Assembly (NCBI RefSeq): GCF_963576545.1
Contig: NC_083651.1
Span: forward strand, 10,218,386 to 10,282,385
DNA: 64,000 nt
Direction: 5' to 3'
Source: Limanda limanda
Lineage: Eukaryota; Chordata; Actinopteri; Pleuronectiformes; Pleuronectidae
The translations under genes and the position numbers were made by a program. How positions within the stretch are numbered: position 1 is the stretch's first letter; every line of letters starts with the position of its first letter. Below, piece by piece: positions 37,501-49,000 of the stretch. The notes beneath the pieces were generated by a model. It searched no databases. It was not told where the DNA came from and worked only from the letters and a program-made list of their open reading frames with translations.

Positions 37501-40500
37501 GCCTCTTAATGCAACTGAGCAGCTGCAACTGTGACTCTCTCTCCCATTCCAGATCGGGTCGCACAATCTCAGCTCTGACTGCTGCTCTGTCCCGGTGTCT
37601 ACACACCACACACACACACAGTGCACAGGGTCAGGGAGCCCTTGCCCCAAAGTTGCTGAAGAGATAAGGAGTGACGGACTGTATGTGTGTGGGAGTCACT
37701 TAGTGTAAGTGTTGGATGGGAGGGGTGTGCGCAAAGGATCTGCCCTTTCCAGTTTGCATTCCTCTGTGCTCATGGAAGGTTATGCAAAGAGACAGACCTG
37801 TTGTTGCAGCTTGCAGCAACCACAGAGGCCAAGTGAAGGATGCACCTCTATACCACAATGACATGGTGCTTTCGATCACTGGCATCATTTCTAAAAAGCA
37901 GAGAATGTTTGTTTGTGCTGTGAACCCTGAATTTGGACGTCCCCTCTCTTGGACCATACATCCCAGACACTCGAAGTGATGGAATATAATGAAAGCCACA
38001 TGTTACTTTACCAAATCTGTCTACTAAATCTAACTGGAAGTTTCAAAACAACAGGAAACAGACTAAATTAACTTCATTAGGCATGTGCAAATAAATCAAA
38101 ATCAATCAAGGTATGATACTTAATAATAGATAACCAGAGTGTCAAATCACCAGATTGATATAGGGACAAGTAGAATGGCACTCAGTAGAGTACATACCTC
38201 TACCAGGGCCCAAGCTGCACCATATTGCAAACACAAATAGACTCACTCTCATCAATTCCCTAAATGTGGCTGATTTGTATCCATTAAGATCCATGAATTA
38301 TTTCCCTGGGAAAATGTTGAGGAAAAAACTCTCTATCTTGAGCTTCTAAAGAAAAATCTGGATCCAAACCAAAATTGATTGGGTTCTTCCGTGACCCATA
38401 CTGCATCCTTCCACCCAGATTTGAGGAAATCTGCTCAGTTTCTTTCTGTTGTCTTGCTCAAAAACAAACAAACCAACAAATAAATGGACAGGGGTGAAAA
38501 CATATCCTCCTTGGCAGAGGTAACTACATACATATATTCAAAAATTCTGCATCCTATCTTATGGTGGTCTTTGTTTTGCCTTCCCTTTGCAAGCTTGGGC
38601 TGCCAGCCATTCCTTATCTTATTATAGTTGATGGGCAGTGGGAGGAGAGGTGGAGGAGGTGGGGGGGGGGGGGGGGGGGGGGGCACATGTCAAATTCAAA
38701 GAATGATGACTGAACCAGTCTGCGCCTATTAAAAGCACTAGCGAGCACCGATTGGGGCAAGTCAAGAAACTAGCACCGGAGAAACAAGAGTGTATCTTTA
38801 GTCCTCAAACAAACATCTGCATCCGGTTGCTGCTGCTGCAATTACATCAATTCTCCAGAAATGTGCTGATCTAACAGCTCTAGGATTGCCTTCACAACAG
38901 TGACCATACACAGGGAAAGCCCAACACATGTACATGTATATTACTGATGGAAATGCTAATCAAATACAAATGGTACACCTGTGTCTGCATTAGTGGACTA
39001 CGTATATAAACATTTATTTGTATGTTATTGTAGTCTTGAAAGCACACCCACAGTATTTTTAGTTGACAGGATCACAAAGTTCAGTTTTCCACTGGTTTTT
39101 GCTCAAACCCAGTTCCTGTTATCAGCCACACAGGACACTGCACAGGCTTGATAAGCTGTTTGTGCCAAGACCAAAATAAAACCCGGTAGATCACATGAAA
39201 CTGTCATCTCACATGGAACACTGTTCTGTCCGTTTTTTTGTCATTTGTGTTTGAGCAAAAAAAAATCTGGATTCTGTTCCACAAACAGAGGCAGGACACA
39301 GCAGGAATAATGATGTGTTGTTTTACATATGTGGAAACAGCTCTGTTGTTTTTCTCACTAGAGTACATGTAGTGGGAACAGCAGCCGGGAATGAAGATAC
39401 AACAAACCCACAAGTGTATGAAGTGTCCGGCTTTCACGGACAACATAAAATATAAGTGAACGCTAACTAAAATGTATCAAGTGTATTTTGTCGTAAGCAG
39501 AATATGAATTCTCCTGAGTTATGATCAAAAAAGTGTTATATGAGCTCAAAGTGAAACCAAATGCTTATCATTTCAGGTATTCGTATATCTGTGCTAGATG
39601 TAATGACTTTCAAGGTGTACCAGAGATAAACATCATCAGAATGGGATGGATGTCAGGTTACTGTGACCTTGACTTCTAAAAATTGAATGAGTCCTTCATT
39701 GAGAGATATGGACAGACATACAAGCAGAAAGTATAATGCCTCAGAAATTGACTGTGAATGACTTTTAAATAACCCGAATGGACAAAGTCCAGCAAGCATT
39801 AATACTAACCAAATCGTCTTATGACCACTGCAGGCAGATTGTCCTACAAACACCACCACCCTCAGAAGCAACTGTCGGTCACACAGGCTGCTGCAGTGTT
39901 ACATCCACACTGTAACGGGTCATTGTGACAAAAAGGGAAAAAAAACACAAGAACTCAGACTGACCCCACAGTATGTCTAATCTCTAAGGTGCTAAATCTG
40001 ATTTGTACAGAAACATGTGTCCGGTCATGTTCCATTTATTACATAAGGGATGAGATTACCGAACACACTGTCTGATGTTAGTGACCACGGGTCGGTCTGG
40101 ATGTTAGGGTTTCCTGCAGTCAGATGATAATTTGTTGAGGTTGTATTTTCAGTTGAGCTTCAACAAATGTGGCATTCAGCACTTTTGATTTGAAACTGTG
40201 ATATTCGAGTGTCAACAAGCATAGCAGATCTGCAACCGGAGAGAGTTATGCATAAGAGAAGGGTGGGAAACCTGATCAAAATTCCCCTGAGGGCCACTCT
40301 CTCAACCAGTCAATACAGGCATACATGGTGTCCCACATTAACTATGTTCGGCTTCAATGTGTGTAGTACTAACTTTATTGAACCAATGACGTGTGCCACA
40401 GTATGGCCACACAGAGGTGACTCAACCTATCACAACCACGGTGGTATAACTACAACCAATTCACGACGAGTGAACAGAACCAATGCTGCTGTGAAATCCC

Positions 40501-43500
40501 AAAAAGCACCAACTCAAACCACCACAATCGGATGTCTGACAGGGGAATTTTGGGATACATGTGAATGCGGGCCAAAAATAGGCCTGACTGACATCGCATT
40601 GGGTTCAGGGAAGACCTACAAGTAGGACATGATGTGCGTGGATCAGCTAGCTTGCATAATAGTTATAATGCTCAAGCAGAGCCTATCAGTTACCAAAAAC
40701 CTGTGTGGTTTACATGTCACAACAAGTGGAGCAAAGGGTCTGATCGCTAAGGAAATAAGCTGCAAAGATAAGAGGGACAGCACACCACAAAAACTAAACA
40801 ACATTGTTAGAGCGCCTGCTATGTAAATATTGTTTTATTGTGGGTATTGTAGAGGATTATAGTTTACAGCAATTAGTTGTTATACAAAAACTTTTAACTT
40901 ATTCTTTTATTAAGTACTGTTCGAAAAAATGAAAATTTAACTTAAGATATTACCCAAATTAATATGGAAAAACAACCTTTTAGTTTCATGGAATTTCACT
41001 ACTGCTGAATAATGTAGCAATACAATAAGCAAACTGGACAATATAGCATTTAGTTTACTGCTATATCAATATTGACTTCATTCCAGTATAGACTTCAGAC
41101 AAATGATTTAAGTAGGGTAAGGAAATTAAATCTTTTAATTATCAGACCACTAATATATACAGTATATTAATTTAGCACAGTTATGTAACAAATCATATAT
41201 TGGTAGAATTTGCCACTGAGCTCAACAAACATTTTGAAAATTCATCAGTTGACACACACTTTGTATTTCTTTGTGCTATCTCAAATAGGCCTAAAATAAC
41301 CTAGTCTTAACCGGAACTGAAACTTTTTAAACAAACATTTGACAAGTTGCCATGACTCCAAAATAAAAGCACTTGTGGGAAACAGTCTAACACTATTTGA
41401 CAGGTCAGGCAACTGAAAACGTGACCCTGGACCCCTGCTTCAAATAGCTTCTATGTTACTGAGCTCAACTAAGCATGTTATAAAAAGACGTCTTGAGAAA
41501 TAACCGGTGATCCTATACGTAGACATCGAGAACAGAAGAAAAAGTAAACACTCAAAGGAAACTTATTTCTGTAGCTCTATATAAATACGGCCAGGTCTGT
41601 GCTTGTCACCTACTGCACTCACAATATGAAGGCAGAGCGGAACCCGAAAGCCAAACATTTATAGTGGGCAATAACAGATCTGAGACCACATATTCTGATA
41701 ATGGGAAGCATCCAATAGTAGCAGTTTCACAGTAAATTACACAGAGGATGAATGTGCTGCCACATCTCATCCCACTGGCAGAGTTCATGGTATCTAATGC
41801 CAAACGCAAGGGAACCAAGGCTATCTATATCAGTGTCTGATGTCAAAGTCAGACCAGCTGTTCCAGGCAGCATCAGTGTGACATAAATTGAATTTTTGAG
41901 TAATCCTTCGAAGAATGCATCTGTATGCAGGAATTCATTCTGTTGTCTAAATATAGAACTATTGCTTTATACAACCTCACAATCCTTTTAATATTGAGTG
42001 ACACGGCGAGGCCACATGCCATGAAACATCACAGCAGAGTACACAAACTGTGCAGCAGTTGCTTTATTAATCTGGGGTGAGGGGGTGGCTTTAGGGGGAA
42101 AAGGTCAGGAGAGGGAAACAGACATGAATGTGAGAATGAGAAGGCTCACAACAATCTGTCCAGCCTCTTTATAGACCCATTAAAAAAAATTGGGTTACAT
42201 AGACAATAAGAGGGTGGTAGATTCAAAGCATTCTTTGTTATTCTTGTGACAAACGTCTTCATCCTGTGGTCAGGTTATTTTAGCAACAAACTACATCTCA
42301 AAAATACTGTGTAAGACTATGTTTGTAACTTGACCTTGACCTGTTATATCCCGATGTAAAGAAGATCTAACTATTATGAGTGTTTAATTTTGATTAAGCC
42401 TCTATAGCTGTGTTTGTCTGAAAAGAAAGGGAACAAAATCTTAATAAACTTATTCTATATCATCATTCTGTCCATTTTCCTTGTCAGCTAAAATATATAT
42501 GCTTTATGAGTAATTTATAAAGTTTGCTGTGGACAAGAGGATATAAAAATCTGATCGTCTCCGTTGGTATACTGACTTTAATTTGTTTCTATATGGGCAG
42601 TTCAGTGTTATGTACACAAAACAATATGTAAAGCACTTCATCGTCTTAAAGAAACAAATGCTTTGTTCTGAGTCTACTTCTCCAGTGTTGGTGTTTAGAG
42701 AGAACAGACGTTGCACCACTGACCACTTGGACGCTTCCTCATGAATGTCTTGAGCGTGTCAACAACATGTGGAAGGCGGAGACTCTAAGAGCACGTGCCC
42801 CCAGCTGTCTGGCTGCCTCACTGTCATCACAATCACTAATATACACAATCTACCACAATTGCTGGCTGTCATGTTGTTTTTCCTAGACTGCCGGGGTGGG
42901 AGTTCCTTCAACAGATTTTCAAAACCCTGTTGAACCTTTTAACAGTTTTGAGCAGCTTGATTTCTTCTATAATCAAACAGCCCAAAGCAACATTCCTACA
43001 TCTCTACAGACTCCAGTCACATCACAATGTGTTCTAAACCACATCCCGACAGGAGGAACCATAGTGCCAGTGAAAGGCTAGGTTCAGACACTCCCCCCTC
43101 TCATACCACATTAATTCATGGGTGAGGCCTGAACATTTGGAAAGTATTCGACTAATAATTGCTACATATGCTTATAGACATGGAGGCTCCACTATGACAG
43201 TGCAGAGTGGACAGACCCCCCAATGCTTTTGATGCTGCAGGCTGCTCAGCAGCCTCTTGTGGCCAGCCTAGAAAAAAAGATCCCAAACGGACACGGCACG
43301 GTCAGGTTGAAGAGAGTAACCATGGAAATCTATGAACATTCAGTAATGAGTTAATAAACCCATTGGAGACCATGTGAGACAGTAGTTGCTATTCACATGA
43401 AAACTGCTCAATCATAAACAAATACACAAATTTAGAGTTTAGTTATTAACTTGGTAATTTCAAACTAGATTGTTGGATGTTGCATCTGATGATGTGTAAC

Positions 43501-44642
43501 TTTTGACCATACAAAACCCATAAAAGCATAACTAGCCTCAATATAATCTCAAACAGTGTTCACATTTCTGCCTTTTTCATAGCAGATATTTTGATTTGTG
43601 GAAGTAGCATGAGAACATGTAATAGTAGTGACACGAATACTCGTCAAGTGTCCCAATGAGCTGTGACAATGAGCCAGCATAGGCACCATACCAGGACCCT
43701 GAAATTAAAGTAGCTAAATTGAAATGAGCCGTTTATTTTATTATTTACGCTTGTGCTTTTCCAGGGGGTGATATGTAGAAATATCTTCCATGCAAAAAGC
43801 AAATTGGCATTGCCATGTGTTTTTGTAACATTGTGTTGCAAAATAATATATGTAGGTTTACTTCATGGTTTCTAATGTTTACAATAAACTCTTAAAAAAA
43901 CAACAACAAAACAATCAGAGTTCAGACACCTTTTTAAAAGTTTGACAAATCCTCACCTCCTTGATAAAACTAATCATGGAATTCATTCCAGGCTTATAGA
44001 ATGTGTTTTGCGACACACCCTTAAGTAAGAGCTACTTAAGGTTGATCAAGATGAAGGCAGAAACAGAAGGCCACACCTAGTTTGGGATGTTATTGCCAGC
44101 AACCTAAGATGAAAGCCGTGTGGCAGGCCATCTTAAGACACAGTAAATCTTGTTAAAACCTGTGAAACTTTTTCAGAACTGTTTGGATATTGAGAGTGAT
44201 GGTCAATCAGCAGCATGCCTTGAGAACATCTGATAAAATCCACTTAAATGTTGCTCAATCTTCTCATACGTTTCGATAAATAATCTACCTTTTTTGTGCT
44301 GACAGACCTCCGTAGTACTCTGCCATTGGGTCCTGTCACCCTGGTGTTACTGCTGCTGCCAGAGGGCAGGGTACTGGCAGGCGGAGGGCTGGAGGGGGTG
44401 CTGAGGGCAGCGGGCCTCTTCTCTGCCAGGTTCCTTTGGGATGCCACGTTGTTGTTCTCCTTGAAGCTCAGTGACCCTTTGTCCTGGTCATCTCCGCCGT
44501 TCAGATCAATGTTTTGTCCGCGTTTAATTAGGTCAAGGTAATCTTTAAGTAGTGACTGGGATGCAGGATCACTCAACCAGTTGAGGAAGAGCTCGTCAAC
44601 CTTCATTTTGAGGACCGGCTGGAGGACTTGTGGTGACGGCAT
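22523..44642 (-). CDS. ppp2r3b: PP2A regulatory subunit B'' beta (PR70/PR48), ppp2r3b
   Basis: Coding exons, 5' to 3' on the minus strand: 44642-44289, 34182-33997, 33603-33500, 32833-32731, 30876-30802, 30688-30602, 30173-30017, 29021-28973, 28860-28771, 28161-27986, 26542-26424, 26333-26227, 22661-22523. All junctions agree in phase and total 1,746 bp (581 residues plus stop; human PPP2R3B is about 575). The start MPSPQVLQPVLKMKVDELFL and C-terminal FFEIPSP identify the beta paralogue. Two EF-hands are visible: DTDHDLNIDQKD (about 337-348) and the canonical DLDGDGVLSMYE (about 411-422). Other family marks are IPKFYFPLGRP, CPVYWKVPLF, HSRYITTVVQRIFY, SYEHFYVIYCKFWELD, YADFVWFLISEEDK and ITLRDLKRC. 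The protein targets the PP2A A-C core, with calcium-sensitive binding, to substrates such as CDC6. The donor after 28973 is GC rather than GT. Confidence 0.95.
24330..24348. repeat. Poly(G) tract, 19 bases
   Basis: An unbroken G run in the last ppp2r3b intron (poly-C in the pre-mRNA). Such runs can form quadruplexes in the plus DNA strand and are prone to assembly error, so exact length is unreliable. Confidence 0.9.
24860..25024 (+). repeat. Teleost interspersed repeat ending
   Basis: The phrase TGTAAGTCGCTTTGGATAAA followed by AGCGTCAGCTAAATGTAA is one of the most frequent repeat endings in fish genomes. Upstream, ATGGCACTTACT is repeated locally. I regard it as the 3' part of a SINE-type element; family not assigned. 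Confidence 0.6.
28966..28973 (-). other. ppp2r3b: Non-canonical GC splice donor of ppp2r3b
   Basis: The 49-bp exon 29021-28973 ends ACAAG and is followed by GCAAGTC on the minus strand. The reading frame into the next exon (VTR then DRRVHKEGK) requires this exact junction. The nearest GT, four bases on, would put the conserved downstream sequence out of frame. AG|GCAAGT is the usual strong form of GC-AG introns. Confidence 0.85.
31490..31790. promoter_or_regulatory. Candidate conserved non-coding block in a ppp2r3b intron
   Basis: A unique-looking, non-repetitive stretch in the intron between the exons at 30876 and 32731, with balanced base composition and words such as AATGAAATTAAAAGGCC and TTACAAATTAAACTGCG. 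There is no splice-consistent coding sequence. It looks unlike the worn AT-rich intron around it. Function unproven. Confidence 0.25.
34183..37200. other. ppp2r3b intron between the alternative first exon and the shared exon at 34182
   Basis: No coding exon found. A CT/AT simple-sequence patch is present near 36440-36486 and a CT-rich patch near 36688-36720. A 146-codon minus frame at 34061-34501 is only the shadow and run-through of the exon 34182-33997. Confidence 0.55.
37201..37332 (-). CDS. ppp2r3b: Alternative first coding exon of ppp2r3b (PR72-like 44-residue N-terminus)
   Basis: The exon encodes 44 residues starting MRMKELSLRQDPDLR at 37332, with the core ARGCDFVLPSRFKKRLRAF and ending QQGQ. 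By memory, the PR72 isoform of the paralogue PPP2R3A starts with a 44-residue alternative exon that agrees at roughly 35 positions. The main 581-residue form skips this exon: the exon ending at 44289 joins the exon at 34182 directly in phase 0. Here a phase-0 exit needs a GC donor (CAG then GCAGGT); the GT three bases on would be phase 1 and does not fit. Joined to the exon at 34182 it would give about 507 residues. The transcript is inferred; the coding similarity is seen. Confidence 0.75.
37333..38189. other. ppp2r3b intron; possible internal promoter region
   Basis: If the 44-codon exon is a first exon, its promoter should lie here. I see no TATA box or CpG cluster. A minus-strand (GT)n-type run near 37607-37620 and moderately GC-rich sequence to about 37680 are the only marks. 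A plus-strand 87-codon frame (37716-37979) has no recognised family. Confidence 0.35.
38190..38521 (+). repeat. Unclassified interspersed repeat, copy 1
   Basis: Begins near GTACATACCTCTACCAGGGC, has the internal phrase ATTAAGATCCATGAATTATT and ends with an AAAC-rich run, GACAGGGGTGAAAACATATC and CTCCTTGGCAGAGGTA. The outer ends are roughly inverted (ACCTCTACCA versus ACCTCTGCCA). A second copy lies at about 56334-56652. Same strand in both. Class unknown. Confidence 0.65.
38661..38683. repeat. Poly(G) tract, 23 bases
   Basis: Follows a GGAGGAGAGGTGGAGGAGGT purine stretch in a ppp2r3b intron. Length probably uncertain. On the minus strand it creates a meaningless poly-proline frame. Confidence 0.9.
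38700..44288. other. Large first intron of ppp2r3b
   Basis: About 5.6 kb with no exon that fits the B'' family. Apart from the open frame listed separately at 40209, I see no named repeat with confidence. Base composition is AT-rich and typical of fish intron. Confidence 0.55.
40209..40625 (+). other. Unexplained 138-codon open frame in ppp2r3b intron
   Basis: A plus-strand frame opposite to ppp2r3b, rich in Thr, Asn and Cys, with segments such as GDSTYHNHGGITTTN and GEFWDTCECGPKIG. A second 65-codon frame follows at 40629. I do not recognise a family, and there are no clear splice sites or promoter. It could be a fragment of a decayed mobile element or a chance frame; the length is notable for AT-rich intron but not decisive. 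Confidence 0.2.
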
Positions 44643-44682
44643 TTTGCCGAGTTTAACTTATTAAGTTCGCCGATAAAAGCAC
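44643..44682 (-). other. ppp2r3b: 5' UTR part of the first coding exon of ppp2r3b
   Basis: The exon begins at 44682 after TTTTTTTACACAG on the minus strand. Forty bases of leader precede the ATG at 44642-44640. This implies at least one upstream non-coding exon in the CpG-rich region beyond 45.6 kb. Confidence 0.65.
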
Positions 44683-44822
44683 CTGTGTAAAAAAACAAGA
44701 CGACAGGGCACTTCAATCCTGGGGCAGGGCAGTAAAACAATATATCAATAAGTAATGCAGTTTCCATCACTAACGATATATCAAACATTGAATAAATACC
44801 AATAACTTGATTATGCATTGTG

Positions 44823-45020
44823 TAATTCAGAATCAGGTTTATTGGCCAAGTAAGTTTGCACAAACAGGGAATTTGACTCGGTAAAGTGGCTCTCAGTGTG
44901 CTTACACAGAATACACATCACAAAACAAAACAGTACAATACGAACAGTCACAAAACAATACAAAATACAAACAGTGCGACAGTCTAAGAAAAGAAGTGCA
45001 GGTATAACACGGTATGTGTA
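44823..45020. repeat. LINE-type 3' tail in ppp2r3b intron
   Basis: The phrase TTTATTGGCCAAGTAAGTTT followed by GCACAAACAGGGAATTTGAC is a common fish LINE ending, and is followed by an ACAAAACAAA-rich stretch. It continues into AT-rich microsatellite-like sequence near 45060-45105. Family not assigned. Confidence 0.55.
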
Positions 45021-45619
45021 TTACGGTTATACAGTGAAGTGAAATAAGATAACCATAATTAAATATAATCATAATATATATTATATATAATATAATATAA
45101 TTTCGGGGGAGAAACTGTACAGTCGTTATTATAAAGATCCAGGGTTATAAGCAGAGTGAAGTAGTATATCACATCACTGATCTACCTGAGATTTGTATAA
45201 AGTTTGTAATTCTCTGCAGTGTAACAGCCTTTACCCTGGAGCATTTTCTAAAAACATAAAAGAAGTAGTAATGAGACATTTATCCTGATGATTATCAATA
45301 TCGACTGATATGAACGTTGTTATTGTGATACCATCTTTGACGCTATCCTCCAGCCCTGTTCAGTCTCATCCTGTATTTCTGCACAGGCGTGGAGCTGACC
45401 ACCTTTCTACCAATGCACAGACAGCTCGGATATGAACTAACACTCACAGTACGAGTCTGACACCAACACACCCACTGACCCCATTGGCTTTTAGCGCGAA
45501 CCATCAATACCTTTAGCCCACAGGCAAGAGTGAACTAACTCAACAGCCATTCAACGTTAGCTCTCTTATTACAACACTGTCGCAAACACAGAAGCTTAAA
45601 GTCGGTAAACAAAGAGCAG

Positions 45620-46060
45620 AATCCACCTGAAGCTGCTTTCGAGTAGCCCGGGGTGGTTTGAGTTGGAGCAGCAAGGCAACAACAACAACAGTGTGTTAGC
45701 TAGGATAGCATTAGCAAGCTAACGTTAGCCCACCGACTTAAACAAGCTACACACCTCGGAGTGAATGGAGAAAGTCGCCGGGTGTGTTTACGTGACTCTA
45801 CGTCGCCTCCTCCATGAGCGAGGCGGTGTCACACAGACTGCTCCCCGGTGAAAGAAGCAGGGAAGCGGGGTCTCCTCTCCGGTGTCTCCTCCCCGGTGCT
45901 CATGTCGCCGCTGGCCAACTTTTCACGATCACGTTCCCCTGGTAACCGCTGCGGTACTAACGCGAGATTTCCCGCGGGGGTGAGAGTTCATGACACCGGG
46001 AGCAGCAGCGCTTCCCCTCCCGGAGAAGAGCTTCCTTCAGCGGATACCTGTCACCGTCAA
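45620..46060 (-). promoter_or_regulatory. ppp2r3b: CpG-rich promoter and non-coding first exon region of ppp2r3b
   Basis: CpG dinucleotides are far denser here than anywhere in the neighbouring 10 kb, especially between 45770 and 46020. Minus-strand donors that could end the non-coding first exon include TTCAG|GTGGAT near 45626, CCGAG|GTGTGT near 45757 and GACAG|GTATCC near 46048; I cannot choose between them. A plus-strand 100-codon frame across the island is a by-product of GC content. Confidence 0.65.
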
Positions 46061-49000
46061 ACTCCGCTGCTTTTACCCACTGTGGTGTATACATTTATTT
46101 ACCTAATCTATAATATAATGTACTACACTTTCCGTGAGTACACATCCTAGTAGAAGTAGTGAAAGAAGTATTCCGAGCGTTTAGATGCCACTCCTAGCAA
46201 GTAAGTATTATCAACTAAGTATTCTGTTGAACAAAGTACTTTCTTACACAAATACCCCAATCATGTTCAATTACTATTACCTTCTTCTATTGTATTGTTG
46301 ATTTAACATGTCATTTGTAAATTAACTAATTAACTTAGTATGCTGTTAAAAGCTCATATGTATCATTATTAATACATGTACATAATGCATTTGTAAATTA
46401 TTACCATCAAATAAGTAAAGTTAAGTTAAAAGTGAAAGCATTTCCTCTAAAATTATATGAAGTTGAATGGAAAAAGTACTTAGGTACCCAATTACTCTAT
46501 ATTTCACCTATTCTTGTCCCAATAACTTTCATTTCCTCATGAGAAACCGGTGTAAAATGTAGAGCTGAAACTATTACTTCTATATTACTACTTAGAGAAA
46601 TTACCCCCTGTGGTGTATTTACTATTGCCTCAGTGTATTTTACTTGTGAGAAGCCTATGTTGCTTGGTGGAGCTAATCATCACCAATTAACATACTGTAG
46701 AAAGCTTTTACATGTTGAATGTCAAATCAAAGTATATAAATGACTAAATGTGACCCACAAATAAGTGTAGCAGATTTAAAAGTACAATTTTACTCTCTGA
46801 ATAATAAAGACATTAAATGTTGAGAAAAAACAACTGTGAATTACCTCATAATTGTACTGTAGTACTCTATGTGTACTTAGTTACATTCCACATCTGCATA
46901 TGCCAAGTTACAGGACACACTGTAGAGCTGCAATGCTTCTACAATCAAGCAATCTATAAACACAAGATAATCCTTTTATTAATTGATTGGTAGTAATTGA
47001 AATGTATTGACTGGTAAAAAGCGTATAATAAAAAATTCAATAGAATAAAATAGAACTGTAAAGAAAAAGTTTGACACAAAATAACAGCTGTGCAAAAAAA
47101 TATAGGAAAGCTGTACAACCACCTGTGATGTGCTTGTGGCAGCATATTCATGTATTTTTTCCCAGTGTATACAAGATACACATTGATAATGCAAAAAATC
47201 TGCAGATTTGCTGGTTCTAGCTGCTCAAATGTGAGGATGAAGTGCATTTATTTCTCTGATATTATAATAAACAGAATCAGTTTGAGGTTTGGACACATAG
47301 AATGAAGACTATTACATTGGCCTGTTGGAAATTATAATTGTAATTATAATTAATCTGAAGTTCATTAATGAAAATAATAATTTAGCTGGAGTCCTAATAA
47401 AATATATAATGTGATTGTTGAGGCTGATGCATACTTGTTTTACACTATTATATTTATACACAGTTTTCCCCATATATGATTACATGTTACATTACATCTG
47501 ACTACCATCCTCATTGTTTTTAGTTAATTCATGATTGACTTTCCTCATGCAATGCACAATCCAGAGTCAAGCTGGTCATCTCTGCAATACTCATTTCCAG
47601 GAAACCAGTCCCGCGTGTTCAATTTAGCCTCTTATGAACTTGATCCTGACTGTCTTTGCATGAACAACAATGATACATCTGTGCCTGATTCCACTCTCCT
47701 TTCTCTCCACATAGCAGCGCTCTTAAAAGCAGCTGGGCTGAGCACCTGGTATGTATGGAGTTGGACATATTTATTGATTACTGTAGGGAGGAGTGGTCGG
47801 AGACGTCGAGGCTCCCTCGCTGCATCCCCAGCATAGAAAGCAAGCAACTCAAGGAAAGGTCAGTCTAAATAATTGGCACCATATTTAACACTCGGAGCAA
47901 AAACGAGGTGGATTGTTTTCATCAGGAAGGGACTTTCTAGCTCTGCATTTTATACCAGACCCAAACAGACCACCAAAATATAAATTTAATGCATATTTAG
48001 GAGACGAGGAAACACATTTTAGCTGCACCTGAGTGGTAAACATGTAGCATGAAAACTGCTGAAACAGATTCCATGTTCACAGGGTCCAATGTGAATGGTA
48101 TACTAACAAATCTACTTGGAATTATGTTCACTTGAAGACACATTACTATGACAAATAACTATATGTTTTCTGTGAATACATTGCAGCAGGATAATTATTA
48201 ATTTCTACCAACTTTTTTTGTGTTTGGCAATAATGCATTATAGTAGTTCTGAAAATATTTAGCTAAATTTTCTTTCAGTATTGTACGTTTTTTGTGTCAC
48301 ATGTTATCTAATTATTTCTTGTATTATTTCTACTTTTTATTTTTCATCAGCATAACTAATGAGATGTTACATGGTGGATGGTGTTTTTGAAGATAGTTCT
48401 GTAGCGAACAAAGAAAATTCTTCATGAAGACATCGCACAGTTGTAGACTGATTCCAAATTATTTACCTGACCACTTCATTGAAATGTTTCTTTGTGTTTT
48501 CAGCATGAAGGACATTAGGGACACCTATCGCTCCAAATTGCTGTCTCGTTAATAACCGCACCTCAAAGTGCCTGTAGCCTTGCTGTAAAGAGTAAATTAA
48601 TGGCGGTTGCACGGTGGTGAACATTATTGACTGTGTTCTCCTGAGCTCTCCTGATTGCTTCCCTTGATAACGCCAGCAAGTCAGATCTGAAACATTCAAA
48701 GTTGTCTAAGGCGCAGATTGTAATGAGAAACCATTTTGCTCTTTACAACAGCCAACGTAAAAAAGTGAAGGTCCTGAAACTTGAATCTTTGCAACTTTTC
48801 AAAGTGTAATTACAGTGTACAAATAGGATTTTACCCAAAGCAATGTGCATGTTGTTTTCTCACGCCTTGAAGGACATTTCAAAGGTTTGGCCGAGGCTGA
48901 AACCACAGGGGGACAGCTGGTTAGCGTAGGAAAGTGTTAGTGAGGAGTTCATGTGTGCAGCTCTCCCTTACTGCTGTCAGCAATGTTATATGGGTGCTCT

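Noticed and set aside
45848..46150. 100-codon plus-strand frame in the ppp2r3b CpG island, possible divergent gene
   Set aside because: No family resemblance, no splice context; long frames are expected in CpG-rich DNA.
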